From NCBI GenBank assembly GCA_019391515.1, contig JAHXQP010000025.1, forward strand, positions 186,001 through 250,000: a stretch of DNA of 64,000 nt, written 5' to 3'. The notes beneath the pieces were generated by a model. That model saw only the letters and a list, made by a program, of their open reading frames with translations. It was not told where the DNA came from and made no database searches. Position numbers and translations under genes: made by a program. Shown here piece after piece: positions 8,348 to 16,648 of the stretch. The stretch is from Clostridiaceae bacterium. Lineage in GTDB: Bacteria; Bacillota; Clostridia; Tissierellales; Sporanaerobacteraceae. How positions within the stretch are numbered: the stretch's first letter is position 1; every line of letters starts with the position of its first letter.

Positions 8348-8429
8348 CTCTTGACGGTTTTAGCCGAATTCAGTCTCCTATAGATTTTTAATTTATATTC
8401 CTATTCCTAAAGGTTCTAGCCTAGTCCAA
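8348..8429 (-). repeat. ~82-nt imperfect direct repeat, copy A
   Basis: The minus strand begins TTGGACTAGGCTAGAACC and ends CTAAAACCGTCAAGAG. Its end motifs resemble those of copy B. The whole 7945-8469 interval has no ORF longer than the leader peptide; these repeats and the hairpins are what it holds. Confidence 0.6.
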
Positions 8430-8469
8430 TAGCCAAAATATAAATTGCACAGAAACTCACTTAAGTATC

Positions 8470-8691
8470 TTATTTTATATCTTCATAATCAGCTGAACAT
8501 TCAGCTACCATGGATAATCTCTTATCTGGATGATAAGTAATTATTCCATTTGTAATTTCTACTTCTAAATTTGCTCCACACCTAGAGCATTTGATTTCCA
8601 TGTCACTAAAACTACTTGTAAAACCACTTTTACATAATTCCTTGCCACAGTATGGGCATACTATAATAAATTTTTTCTTTTTTTTCTTCAT
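8470..8691 (-). CDS. Small zinc-ribbon protein
   Basis: About 73 residues starting at ATG 8691 (AAGGA six bases upstream of the alternative TTG codon supports this start). A lysine run is followed by CPYCGKEL and CSRCGANL, a classic four-cysteine zinc ribbon, then a short acidic tail. Proteins of this kind usually bind nucleic acid or other proteins. The gene lies between the LexA-like repressor and the sigma-like factor, so a role in element regulation is plausible but unproven. A diverged short copy of its 5' end seems present at about 8790-8825. Confidence 0.65.
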   Translation of the reverse strand: MKKKKKKFIIVCPYCGKELCKSGFTSSFSDMEIKCSRCGANLEVEITNGIITYHPDKRLSMVAECSADYEDIK

Positions 8692-8886
8692 CTGCAATCC
8701 TTCTTTTCTTATTGCCTTCTAAGTGGATTGGGGAAAGAAAACTACAGATGACTTACTAATCTAACACCCAAGTACCACAGAAGGCTATCATTTTTTTCCT
8801 CATCATTAATCCTTCTTTTCTAAGTTTGTTATTAGAGGCTGGCCAATACCAACCCCTAACCTTTAAACAATTTTTGACCCTAGAAA

Positions 8887-9492
8887 TTATACTAGGTCTT
8901 TCATAATTTTTACAGCTATTCCTTGGATAGAACAATTTGCTGTCACTATATCTTTCATATTCTTATTTTCTGGCTTAAGTCTTACACACTTTTTGCCTTG
9001 GTCAAGATATAATCTTTTTAATGTAGTAGTTCCATCTTCCAGTAAAGCAACAACTATTTGACCCTCATTAGCTTCTTCTTGTTTTCTTATAACTACTAGG
9101 TCACCATCTTCTATCCCAGCCTCTATCATGGAATCTCCATTGGCTCTAAGGATAAAATAATCGCCCTTATCAAAAAACTTTGCAGGTAAAGATACATAGC
9201 TTTCTATATGCTCTTCTTCCAAAAGGGGAAGTCCACAAGATACAGATCCTAAGACAGCCGCTTGTATCATGTCGGTTTCCATCTTTTTAATTGTTGGTGT
9301 AATAATTTCTTTGCCATTGTATTCAAGCATACCTTTTTCATTCATTTCCACAAGATAACGATATACAGTACCATTATCAGTTTTTACAGCTTTTGCAATT
9401 TCTCTGGTAGAAGGAGAAGTCCTATAGTGATTTGTATATTGATTTACATAGTCAATTATTTCTTCCATTCTTTTGGGACTTTTGGTTCTCAT
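8887..9492 (-). CDS. LexA-like self-cleaving repressor
   Basis: 201 residues. The N-terminal winged helix-turn-helix lies at about residues 1-65 (RTSPSTREIAKAVKTDNGTV). The C-terminal S24 peptidase/LexA domain has the catalytic Ser in NGDSMIEAGI and the catalytic Lys in TTTLKRLY. The scissile region is LGSVSCGLP (a Cys-Gly bond in place of the usual Ala-Gly). It would repress until RecA-stimulated autocleavage after DNA damage, linking element activation to SOS. A consensus promoter with a palindromic operator lies immediately upstream (9510-9565), suggesting autoregulation. It is divergent from the membrane-protein gene at 9694. Confidence 0.9.
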   Translation of the reverse strand: MRTKSPKRMEEIIDYVNQYTNHYRTSPSTREIAKAVKTDNGTVYRYLVEMNEKGMLEYNGKEIITPTIKKMETDMIQAAVLGSVSCGLPLLEEEHIESYVSLPAKFFDKGDYFILRANGDSMIEAGIEDGDLVVIRKQEEANEGQIVVALLEDGTTTLKRLYLDQGKKCVRLKPENKNMKDIVTANCSIQGIAVKIMKDLV

Positions 9493-9509
9493 TTTCTACC
9501 CCCTTTCTA

Positions 9510-9565
9510 ATCGCCAACACTTTGTTGGTGATTACTATTATAATATTAAATCCAAATTATTGCAA
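9510..9565 (-). promoter_or_regulatory. Promoter and palindromic operator of the LexA-like gene
   Basis: On the minus strand, TTGCAA (9560-9565), a 17-nt spacer and TATAAT (9537-9542) form a near-consensus promoter. Just downstream the palindrome CACCAACA/TGTTGGCG (9510-9532) covers the expected transcription start, a typical repressor position. Confidence 0.75.
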
Positions 9566-9595
9566 TAGTTCTTTTGGAAAAATTAAACTTTATAA

Positions 9596-10218
9596 TATTT
9601 GAAATTTAGGTCTGGCAGCCAGCCCCAAGTAAGTGGTATAATTTATTTATAAGATGATACAGGAAATACAAATATCAATTTTAGGAGGTCAATATGCTTA
9701 TAGGATTATTTATAGGAATATGTTTAACCATAACCATTCTCTTTGTAAAACTTTATAAAAATATTACTTTATTTTCTTTTAAGACCTTGGCTTTTGGAGT
9801 TGATTTCTTTGTTATATTTTTTTACTCAATATACTTCTTCCATCCCAATGTATCAGTAAAACTTGTTGATGGTAAATTGCAATATCTTCTTAATGCAGGT
9901 GTTGGAATCCTTGCAATACTTATGTATGGACTTTTAATTTTATTTATCAACGATACCTTCCCTACGATTAGCAATGCTCTTAACCTATTCATAGCATTTG
10001 TAGGGGTGTCTGTTGCCGTCCCTTTTGCAATTGGACTACTGAGTCCTGTAATCCAAATATTTATTCATGGTTTTACTTTTAATGGAGATATTGTTCTATC
10101 ACAGAATCATATGTTAAGTCTTTTCTTGAAGTATATGGTCTTTGGGCTAATTGCACTCCCTGTATGGAGATACCGAATAAGTAAGCTTGAAGAGCTTTAA
10201 TAAATTAGACATAAAATG
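9596..10218 (+). repeat. ~620-bp direct repeat flanking the tet(T) cassette, copy 1
   Basis: This stretch, including the promoter region (GTCTGGCAGCC..., TATAAT at 9637-9642), the RBS and the membrane-protein gene, recurs in the same orientation at about 13909-14525. Differences are scattered substitutions and small indels. Confidence 0.85.
9694..10200 (+). CDS. Small multi-pass membrane protein (intact copy)
   Basis: 168 residues with about four hydrophobic segments: 1-20, 30-48, 70-90 and 105-125, followed by a last one near 145-160. AGGAGG lies just before ATG 9694, and a TATAAT box is 50 nt upstream. No domain is recognised; it could be an immunity or stress membrane protein. It is divergent from the LexA-like gene, so the intergenic operator might affect both. 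A frameshifted relative lies at 14005-14509 on the far side of the tet(T) cassette. Confidence 0.75.
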   Translation: MLIGLFIGICLTITILFVKLYKNITLFSFKTLAFGVDFFVIFFYSIYFFHPNVSVKLVDGKLQYLLNAGVGILAILMYGLLILFINDTFPTISNALNLFIAFVGVSVAVPFAIGLLSPVIQIFIHGFTFNGDIVLSQNHMLSLFLKYMVFGLIALPVWRYRISKLEEL

Positions 10219-10262
10219 ACGAAGTTTAAGGTCTTCTTTCTTGACCTAAACTTCGTCATTTT
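10213..10262 (+). terminator. Terminator after the membrane-protein gene
   Basis: AAAATGACGAAGTTTAAGGTC pairs perfectly over most of its length with the downstream arm ending CTTCGTCATTTT, with a 9-nt loop. The A/T-flanked stem could work in both directions. Confidence 0.8.
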
Positions 10263-10468
10263 AGTATTTATAATTATCTCAATTTATATAACATTTGTAA
10301 GGTACTCATTATTGCTTAATTAATAATAATATTATATACTTTCCCCAATAAACTCAAAGTTATTTAAAAGGTTAATTCTCATTTTATAGAAATCTAATAA
10401 ATCCCTTTTATAAATCAAGACTTTCTAATTCACTATTAATATAATATCCCTATATAACTAAAAACTGT

Positions 10469-10606
10469 TTATCTAACACTTGTATATATCTTTTTTAGGT
10501 CAATAAAAATACCATCTGCGTACTTTTGCCTAAAATCAATACCCATATATGATAACTTTCTCGATTCTGTAACTCCAGTTACTACAGTAATTGCATTCTT
10601 TGACAT
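10469..10606 (-). pseudogene. Short C-terminal remnant of an unrecognised gene
   Basis: An open frame of 45 codons ends at TAA 10469 and has coding-like composition (TVVTGVTESRKLSYMGIDF, DGIFIDLKKIY). No ribosome site precedes ATG 10606, and the frame runs back into the metallo-beta-lactamase remnant. It looks like the tail of a larger gene left by deletion. The remainder of 10263-10468 is AT-rich with nothing recognisable. Confidence 0.35.
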
Positions 10607-10628
10607 TGTGCCATCTATGCTCTTTAAA

Positions 10629-11275
10629 TTATTTGTATTTACTTGCTTTTGTGAACCTAACTAATCTTCCTCCGTGAAGCAATAATAATTATCTGCATTC
10701 ATTGAAATAATTTTTTTCAACGAATCTTGAGCCATATTCAGGTCAAGTGCAAATTGCGGATTTGCAATTACTAATTCACCATTTTCTACAACTGCCGCAT
10801 CACCTGTTACAATGGAATTAGTCTCTGTTAAAAATAATGAAATATGACCTGGAGTGGAGATAACCTGACATCCTCCTGCCCAATCCAAACTATCTCCATC
10901 TTTAACTATTATATCTACATTGACAGGTTTAACTTTTCTTAATGTTTCACAGAAATCAATTCCAAATTGTTGCTGTTCTTTTGGCATTATTTTTAATAAT
11001 TCCTCTGCTTGCAGCAATCTAAGAGATTTATCTTTCCCAGAAATATACTTACTCTCTATTTCACTTGAAACTACCTTAATATGTGGATGTCTTTCTTTAA
11101 TTTCATATATGGCCCCCATATGGTCATCATCATGATGTGTAATCAGTACTTTTGTCAATGAATCTGCGTCTATTCCTTTTGATCTCATTTCATCTTCTAA
11201 TAAGGATAAGAAATTAGGGTAACCACAGTCAACTAAAACAACATCGTTTTTACTTACTAATAAAACAGGATTTAT
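10629..11275 (-). pseudogene. Metallo-beta-lactamase-fold hydrolase, truncated and frameshifted
   Basis: The sequence contains the metal-binding signature HHDDDHMG (the HxHxDH motif) and later motifs STPGHISLF and IVTGDAAVV, so it derives from an MBL-fold hydrolase. The 5' end is lost: the frame is open up to a stop at 11285-11287 with no start, and the frame begins mid-protein at NPVLLVSKNDVVLVDCGY. Near 10675 one base appears missing, so the main frame stops at FTEED. The alternate frame gives HGGRLVRFTKASKYK, the expected kind of C-terminus. An internal ATG at 11188 would give a 175-residue product lacking strand 1. Likely non-functional. Confidence 0.75.
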
Positions 11276-11277
11276 GA

Positions 11278-11436
11278 TTTTCGTTTAGGGATTCCCCCGC
11301 TTCATTTGATTTGAATAGAACATTTCCACTTTGAATATATGTCTTTACTTCATAAAATTCAATTGATTCAAATACTCGTTTTAAATCTGTCATCTTAATT
11401 ATATTTTTCCCATCATACAGAAGTGAAAATCACCAA
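11278..11436 (-). pseudogene. DUF1697 family protein fragment
   Basis: The frame GKNIIKMTDLKRVFESIEF followed by VKTYIQSGNVLFKS matches the conserved N-terminal part of DUF1697 proteins (normally about 180 residues). It then runs into the metallo-beta-lactamase remnant without its own C-terminus. The first residues before GKN are also altered. It is a deletion-joined relic. Confidence 0.6.
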
Positions 11437-11438
11437 TT

Positions 11439-11549
11439 TCATTTTTTTAGTAATGTACTACCATTCAAGTTTTCTAATTGATACAGGTATGCATCCTCAC
11501 CAACTATTTTTAAGCTAGGATTTCTCGATTCTATTTCAAATTTTATATC
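11439..11549 (-). pseudogene. Unrecognised coding remnant downstream of tet(T)
   Basis: A frame of about 36 codons reads FEIESRNPSLKIVGEDAYLY and ends in STLLKK at a TGA. It has no start and immediately follows the tet(T) stop. The composition looks coding; the source gene is unknown. Confidence 0.3.
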
Positions 11550-11555
11550 TAGGCC

Positions 11556-13511
11556 TCAATTTTTATCCTGTTTCTGAAATAAATATCTTAACCCTTCCTT
11601 GTTACTATCGTTATTGTCGTTCACAATATCATTAATTATCGGCTCAGCATTATATATATCATACCCATAAGGCTCAGTAATAAATATACCCTTTCCATTT
11701 GAATAAGAAAGTAATTCTGCCTGATAGGATTTCGATGTATCAACAGGTATCCTTCCACTTAAAGTTGTCTCTTCTCCCTTGCCTATTATATCTTCAATAG
11801 AAGCCCTCATCTTCCTGAGATCACTCATAACTCTTCCGCAGAAATCATTTGGAACTTGAACTGTATATTTTAAATAAGGTTCTAATATTTCAGTTCCTGC
11901 TTTTCGAAGAGCTTCCCAAAATACATATGGTGTTAAATTTCTAAAGTCAGAGGGGGTACTTACTGGACTATAGTATAATCCGTAGTCAAAAGTTACCTTT
12001 AAGTCTGTAATCTCCCAGCCATAAAGTCCTTCTTTACAAGCATTTTCTACAGCTTCTCTTACTGCATATTGAAATGAATTATTCAGATATCCATATGACA
12101 CAGTGGTCTCATACGATAATCCTAATCCTATTGGTAGTGGTTCTATAGACAATCCAACAGATGCCCAATAAGGATTTGGTGGAACTTCTATATGGATTAC
12201 TGCTTTGGAGTTTCTTTTAGGTCGTTCTTTATATATTGTTTTCAGTTCACCAAATCTAGCATCTATTTTGTATCTGCTTTTAAGTAGTGATTCTATTACT
12301 TCCATTTGAATATTTCCAAATAGCTTCAATATGATTTCTCCAGTATCTCCATTAATTTCACAATCTAGAAATGGATCTTCTTCAGTTAATTCAAACAACG
12401 CTTCTATCAGTTTACTTCTTTCACTTAAATCACAAGGCTTAATAGAGGCTCTTAATAATGGTTGAGCTATCCCCGTATCCAACGCCTCATCATATTTATG
12501 TCCAATATAATCTCCTATCTTCAAGGAATTAGCATTGAAAATGATGGCAATATCTCCACTACCAACCTGATCCATCTTAACAATTTCACCATTTATAATT
12601 GATCCTAAGTTTCTTACCTTGAAAACTTCTTCTCCACCATTTATAAAAGTTTCCTGACGTATTTTTATACTACCTCTAAATATTCTTAAAAAAGTCATCT
12701 TTCGGGATTTTTCATCCCTATCAATCTTATAAACATATGCTGATAAAAGGTCTTCAGTATTATAACTATTAGTAGGAAGATAGTTTGTAATAGCAAATAA
12801 TAGCTCGTCAATTCCAATATTTTTTAAAGCCGAACCATGAAATACAGGATAAAGATTGCAATTATTAACCTCATCCAAAAATACATCATTATATTCTTTT
12901 CCTGTAATCACATCTCCATTTATATATTTTTCTGCCAACTCATTATTTATATCTAACAATTTTTCGGATATTTGATTTTGAATTACTTTATCATCCTTTA
13001 TATTTGTCAATTCAAAATCATCTTTATCTTTTATTCTAACTGATTGCATTATTGCAAGATTAGAAGTTAATTTCTCCTGTATTTGGGCATATATCTCATC
13101 CAAACATACTCCCTTTCGATCTATTTTATTCACAAATATAAGTGTTGGTATATTTAATTTCACTAAAGTATTAAAAATCACTTTAGTTTGAACTTGAATT
13201 CCTTCTTTTGCTGAAATTACTAAAATAGCTCCATCTAACACTTTCAGAGTTCGTTCAACTTCAGCTATGAAATCCATGTGCCCAGGTGTATCTATGATAT
13301 TCACCTTTGTATCATTATAATTAAATGAAACTGTAGACGCCCGTATAGTTATCCCCCTATCTCTTTCAAGTTCCATCGAATCCGTTATCGTTGTAGCATT
13401 ATCGACCCTTCCAATTTTATTAATTGCCCCACTTTTATATAATAAACCTTCTGTAACAGTTGTTTTACCTGCATCAACATGTGCCAATATTCCTATATTA
13501 ATAATTTTCAT
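11556..13511 (-). CDS. tet(T): Tetracycline resistance ribosomal protection protein Tet(T)
   Basis: A 651-residue translational GTPase related to EF-G. G1 is AHVDAGKTT, the switch region follows with RGITIRAST, G3 is DTPGHMDF and G4 is NKIDRKG. Domain IV carries the YYSPVSTPSDFRNLTPY segment characteristic of ribosomal protection proteins. These proteins use GTP to eject tetracycline from the 30S decoding site. The length (651) and the N-terminal sequence agree with what I recall of Tet(T) of streptococci, more than with Tet(M) or TetB(P). The allele was not checked by search. It starts at ATG 13511 behind GGAGGT and is preceded by a leader-peptide/attenuator arrangement. Confidence 0.88.
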   Translation of the reverse strand: MKIINIGILAHVDAGKTTVTEGLLYKSGAINKIGRVDNATTITDSMELERDRGITIRASTVSFNYNDTKVNIIDTPGHMDFIAEVERTLKVLDGAILVISAKEGIQVQTKVIFNTLVKLNIPTLIFVNKIDRKGVCLDEIYAQIQEKLTSNLAIMQSVRIKDKDDFELTNIKDDKVIQNQISEKLLDINNELAEKYINGDVITGKEYNDVFLDEVNNCNLYPVFHGSALKNIGIDELLFAITNYLPTNSYNTEDLLSAYVYKIDRDEKSRKMTFLRIFRGSIKIRQETFINGGEEVFKVRNLGSIINGEIVKMDQVGSGDIAIIFNANSLKIGDYIGHKYDEALDTGIAQPLLRASIKPCDLSERSKLIEALFELTEEDPFLDCEINGDTGEIILKLFGNIQMEVIESLLKSRYKIDARFGELKTIYKERPKRNSKAVIHIEVPPNPYWASVGLSIEPLPIGLGLSYETTVSYGYLNNSFQYAVREAVENACKEGLYGWEITDLKVTFDYGLYYSPVSTPSDFRNLTPYVFWEALRKAGTEILEPYLKYTVQVPNDFCGRVMSDLRKMRASIEDIIGKGEETTLSGRIPVDTSKSYQAELLSYSNGKGIFITEPYGYDIYNAEPIINDIVNDNNDSNKEGLRYLFQKQDKN

Positions 13512-13539
13512 TTTATACCTCCATAATTATATAAAAAAT

Positions 13540-13570
13540 CCCCTGTGATAAAATACTCTCTTCACAGGGG
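13540..13570 (-). terminator. Attenuator hairpin before tet(T)
   Basis: CCCCTGTGA and TCACAGGGG form a 9-bp stem followed on the minus strand by a T-rich tract (ATTTTTTATAT), 29 nt before the tet(T) start. This matches the transcriptional attenuator known upstream of tet(M)-type genes. Confidence 0.75.
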
Positions 13571-13780
13571 AACTTATTTTTATATAATTACTTAAAGTAA
13601 ATATAACATACACAATTAGATATAACATCAAGGTGTTACATCTACAGTCTAATCAATGCTATATAATACATAAAAATATAAATTTATTGTTATGAGAATA
13701 TTTCTAAATAAAAGTACAATTAATAAGCCATACAAATATCCTTTTGCATGGAAAACGTACTTGTTCTATTTTATTAATAG

Positions 13781-13804
13781 TTATTTAAAAATATTATGCC
13801 TCAT
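13781..13804 (-). CDS. tet(T) leader peptide MRHNIFK
   Basis: A seven-residue frame starts at ATG 13804 behind AAAGGAG and stops at 13781, between the promoter and the attenuator. In the tet(M) model, translation of a leader under tetracycline lets polymerase pass the terminator. The same logic is inferred here. Confidence 0.5.
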   Translation of the reverse strand: MRHNIFK

Positions 13805-13837
13805 ATGATAAAACTCCTTTGATTAATACTACATTTT

Positions 13838-13866
13838 ATAATACTTAATTTTATTTTATTTGTCAA
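13838..13866 (-). promoter_or_regulatory. tet(T) promoter
   Basis: Minus strand TTGACA (13861-13866), a 17-nt spacer and TATTAT (13838-13843) form a strong sigma-A-like promoter about 330 nt upstream of tet(T). The long untranslated region between holds the leader peptide and attenuator. Confidence 0.7.
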
Positions 13867-13908
13867 GTAAGACTCAGAATCTTTTTTAGAAAAATAAACT
13901 TAATAATA

Positions 13909-14525
13909 TTTTAAATCTAGGTCTGGCAGCCTGCCCTAGCTAAGTGGTATAATTTATTTGTAAGATGGCACAGAAAATATAAATATTAATTTTAGGAAGT
14001 CAATATGCCTATAGGATTATTTATAGGAATATGTTTAATCATATCCATTCTTTTTGTAAAGCTTTATAAAAATATTACCTTGTTTTCTTTTAAGACCTTG
14101 GCTTTTGGAGTTGATTTTTTTATTGTATTTTTTATTCAATATATTTTTTTCATCCCAATATATCAGTAAAACTTGTTGGTGGTAAATTGCAATATCTTCT
14201 TAATACAGGTGTTGGAATCCTTGCAATACTTATATATGGACTTTTAATTTTTTTATCAACGATACCTTCCCTATAATTAGCAATGCACTTAATCTATTCA
14301 TAGCATTTATAGGTGTGTCTATTGCAGTTCCCTTTGCCATTGGGCTACTAAGTCCTGTAATTCAGATATTTATTACTGACTTTACCTTTAATGGGGATGT
14401 TGTTCTATCACAGAATCATATGTTAAATCTTTTCTTAAAGTATATGATTTTTGGACTAATTACACTCCCTGTATGGAGATACCGAATAAGTAAGCTTGAG
14501 GAAATTTAATAAAATTAGGCAGAAA
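13909..14525 (+). repeat. ~620-bp direct repeat flanking the tet(T) cassette, copy 2
   Basis: This copy recapitulates copy 1 (9596-10218) from the GTCTGGCAGCC segment through TATAAT, the RBS (weakened to AGGAAG) and the gene to just past its stop. More base changes and two single-base deletions show it has decayed. Confidence 0.85.
14005..14509 (+). pseudogene. Frameshifted copy of the small membrane-protein gene
   Basis: It aligns with the 168-residue protein at 9694-10200. One T is missing from a T-run near 14130 and one base from another run near 14252. The start (MPIGLFIGICL) and the C-terminus (from 14315, ending WRYRISKLEEI) are therefore in different frames. The RBS is also weaker. 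It is the duplicated and inactivated partner of copy 1. Confidence 0.85.
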
Positions 14526-14569
14526 AAAGCGACTACTGTAGAAATAATTTTTCCTAATAGTAGTCGTTT
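14526..14569. terminator. Terminator between the repeat and the kinase gene
   Basis: AAAGCGACTACT and AGTAGTCGTTT pair around a loop of about 20 nt. It sits between convergent genes (the membrane pseudogene and the histidine kinase), so it may serve both strands. Confidence 0.65.
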
Positions 14570-14614
14570 AATTTGTGTAAAGAATAAAAATAATCTCTGG
14601 TTAGTTTATTTACT

Positions 14615-15988
14615 CTATCCTCTCACTAGTGGTATTATAACCTGAACCACCCCACCTCCATTTTTGTCATTGGATAATATAAGCTCCCCATTATAGTTTT
14701 TAATAATATTATTTGTAATATATAAACCTAATCCATGATGCCCAGATTCTGTTCTGCTTTCATCTTCCATAAAAAATTGTTCTTTTCCGTGCTTTAGTAT
14801 CTTTTCAGAAAATCCTTTTCCCTGATCCTTTACCTCAATAATTAAATTGCGATTTTTTATATTAGCATTAATGGTAATAGTTGAGTTGTTTGGGGAAAAG
14901 TTAACTGCATTTGTTATAATGTTCATAAATGAACGTTCCAATTCAATTTCATTTCCCTTTAAATGTAAACCTTTATCAATCTCTATATTACATATAATAC
15001 TAATATCTTTTATCTTTCCTAAAGCTTCCCCTTGGTCTTTTAGTGAAAGTATAAACTTTCTAATATTAATGATATTGTCTAACTCACTATTGCCTATTTC
15101 TTCTTTAGTTATTGATAATAATCTTTGTAAATATTCTTCCATCTGATTACTGCTTTTTTCAATATAGTTACAGTAATTTTTCTGTTCATCTGTGACATCA
15201 GTTTCCTTTAGTAAACCTACATTTCCCTTTACTATAGTAAGGGGCGCCCTTACATCATGGGCGAGAGCAGATATTTGTTCTTTCTTTTTCTGTTCAAAAT
15301 TCCACTGTTCTTCTAAAGCAGTCTTTAAAGAATTCTTCATCATATCAATACCTTGAAGAACCAGATTTATCTCCCCTATATTACTTACACCTACATCAAA
15401 GTCTAAATTATGTTCTTCTATTTTCTCTACAGTATTCAAGAGATTTCTTAACTCGCTATTTATCCTTTTAGCTAATCTATTCGACCATAGAATAATCAAT
15501 ATAAATAATTGAAACAAAAATGAAAATATAATTGTTAATTCTGCATTAGGCAAAGTTTTTCTCAATCCATCATTTGTAAACTGCATACTTAAAGGATAGC
15601 TAATAATCAATACTTCTTCTTCCCTCTCAATACTAATAATATAGTCTGATAGTCCAATTGTATTTTTCCCCTTCCTATAGTTATCCCAACTATCATCTAT
15701 ATATTTAACAGAAAAATTACCATATAAAAAATCTCCTGCTTCTGAATAGACCCCAAAATTACACATTGGTGTCAATAAATCCATATTTACCTTAGGTGAA
15801 TTTTTTAGTTCATCATAGTTTTTTTGAATTATTCTTTCAGAATAATTTGCTGGGTATACTCCAATTGAAGCTATCCCAAATACTAAATAATTCACTAACA
15901 TTAGGGTTGTAATAAATACTCCAAGATATAAAATATATTTTATAAATATTGTACGAAGACTTTTGCTTTTACTTCTTCTTAATCCCAT
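14615..15988 (-). CDS. Sensor histidine kinase of a peptide-antibiotic response system
   Basis: About 457 residues from ATG 15988, which follows GGGGAGTAGG; an in-frame ATG at 16006 lies further upstream. A transmembrane segment near residues 20-40 and a second near 150-170 bracket an extracellular domain of about 110 residues. HAMP-like sequence follows, then the H-box ALAHDVRAPLTIVKG (phospho-His), the N-box IITNAVNFSPNN and G-boxes DQGKGFSEK and HGLGLYI. It overlaps the response regulator by 10 nt. With the ABC genes upstream it resembles systems that sense lantibiotics or similar peptides (for example clostridial Cpr), a family-level inference. Confidence 0.9.
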   Translation of the reverse strand: MGLRRSKSKSLRTIFIKYILYLGVFITTLMLVNYLVFGIASIGVYPANYSERIIQKNYDELKNSPKVNMDLLTPMCNFGVYSEAGDFLYGNFSVKYIDDSWDNYRKGKNTIGLSDYIISIEREEEVLIISYPLSMQFTNDGLRKTLPNAELTIIFSFLFQLFILIILWSNRLAKRINSELRNLLNTVEKIEEHNLDFDVGVSNIGEINLVLQGIDMMKNSLKTALEEQWNFEQKKKEQISALAHDVRAPLTIVKGNVGLLKETDVTDEQKNYCNYIEKSSNQMEEYLQRLLSITKEEIGNSELDNIINIRKFILSLKDQGEALGKIKDISIICNIEIDKGLHLKGNEIELERSFMNIITNAVNFSPNNSTITINANIKNRNLIIEVKDQGKGFSEKILKHGKEQFFMEDESRTESGHHGLGLYITNNIIKNYNGELILSNDKNGGGVVQVIIPLVRG

Positions 15989-16638
15989 TTGTAACCTACT
16001 CCCCAAACTGTCTTGATTGGTTCTATGCTAAATTGTATAAACTTGGCTCTAATGTTTTTTATATGCTCAGCTATTACATTTAAATTGCTTTCCTTTTCAA
16101 AGCCAAAAACGGATTCAAAAATTTGTTCCCTTGAAAAAACTTGACCTCTATTAAGGGCTAAATACTCACTTATTTCATATTCACTTTTAGTTAGAGATAC
16201 CCTATTATCTAATACGAAACATTCTTTACTTGATAGCAAGAATTTAACATCACCTATATTTATATAGTTTATCTTTTCCCTTTCTTCTCTTCTAATATGG
16301 GCATCTACCCTTGCACGAAGTTCCTGAACTCCAAAGGGTTTAGTTAAGTAATCATCTGCACCTAATCCTAGCCCCCTAATTATATCTGCTTCGTCTGATT
16401 TTGCTGTAAGAAATAAAATAGGTGAATCTACCTGTATCCTTATCTTAGAACATAAGCTAAATCCATCAATTTCAGGCATCATTACATCTAGAATTATTAA
16501 ATGATAGAAACTTAAATCTTCAGAAAGAACCTTTTCGGGTTTATCTATTTTTTTAATAAAATGATTGCTTTTACTTAATATGTTTTCAATCAAATCTAGA
16601 ATAGCTTTATCATCATCCACTACTAAAATATTGGCCAT
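15979..16638 (-). CDS. OmpR/PhoB-family response regulator
   Basis: 219 residues. The receiver domain has the acidic pocket VVDDD near residue 7, the phospho-acceptor Asp in LIILDVMMPEIDG near 52 and Lys in DYLTKPFGVQELRARV near 100. The C-terminal winged helix (about 125-218) contains SLTKSEYEISEYLA and ends VWGVGYKWD. It is paired with the kinase by overlap. The three 10/11-nt direct repeats at 18892-18920, upstream of the ABC operon, are a likely binding site because OmpR-type regulators bind direct repeats. Confidence 0.92.
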   Translation of the reverse strand: MANILVVDDDKAILDLIENILSKSNHFIKKIDKPEKVLSEDLSFYHLIILDVMMPEIDGFSLCSKIRIQVDSPILFLTAKSDEADIIRGLGLGADDYLTKPFGVQELRARVDAHIRREEREKINYINIGDVKFLLSSKECFVLDNRVSLTKSEYEISEYLALNRGQVFSREQIFESVFGFEKESNLNVIAEHIKNIRAKFIQFSIEPIKTVWGVGYKWD

Positions 16639-16648
16639 TTAATACCCC

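Noticed and set aside
11556-13511. tet(M) or tetB(P)
   Set aside because: The protein resembles all ribosomal protection proteins, but its length and N-terminal and C-terminal sequences agree best with my memory of Tet(T).
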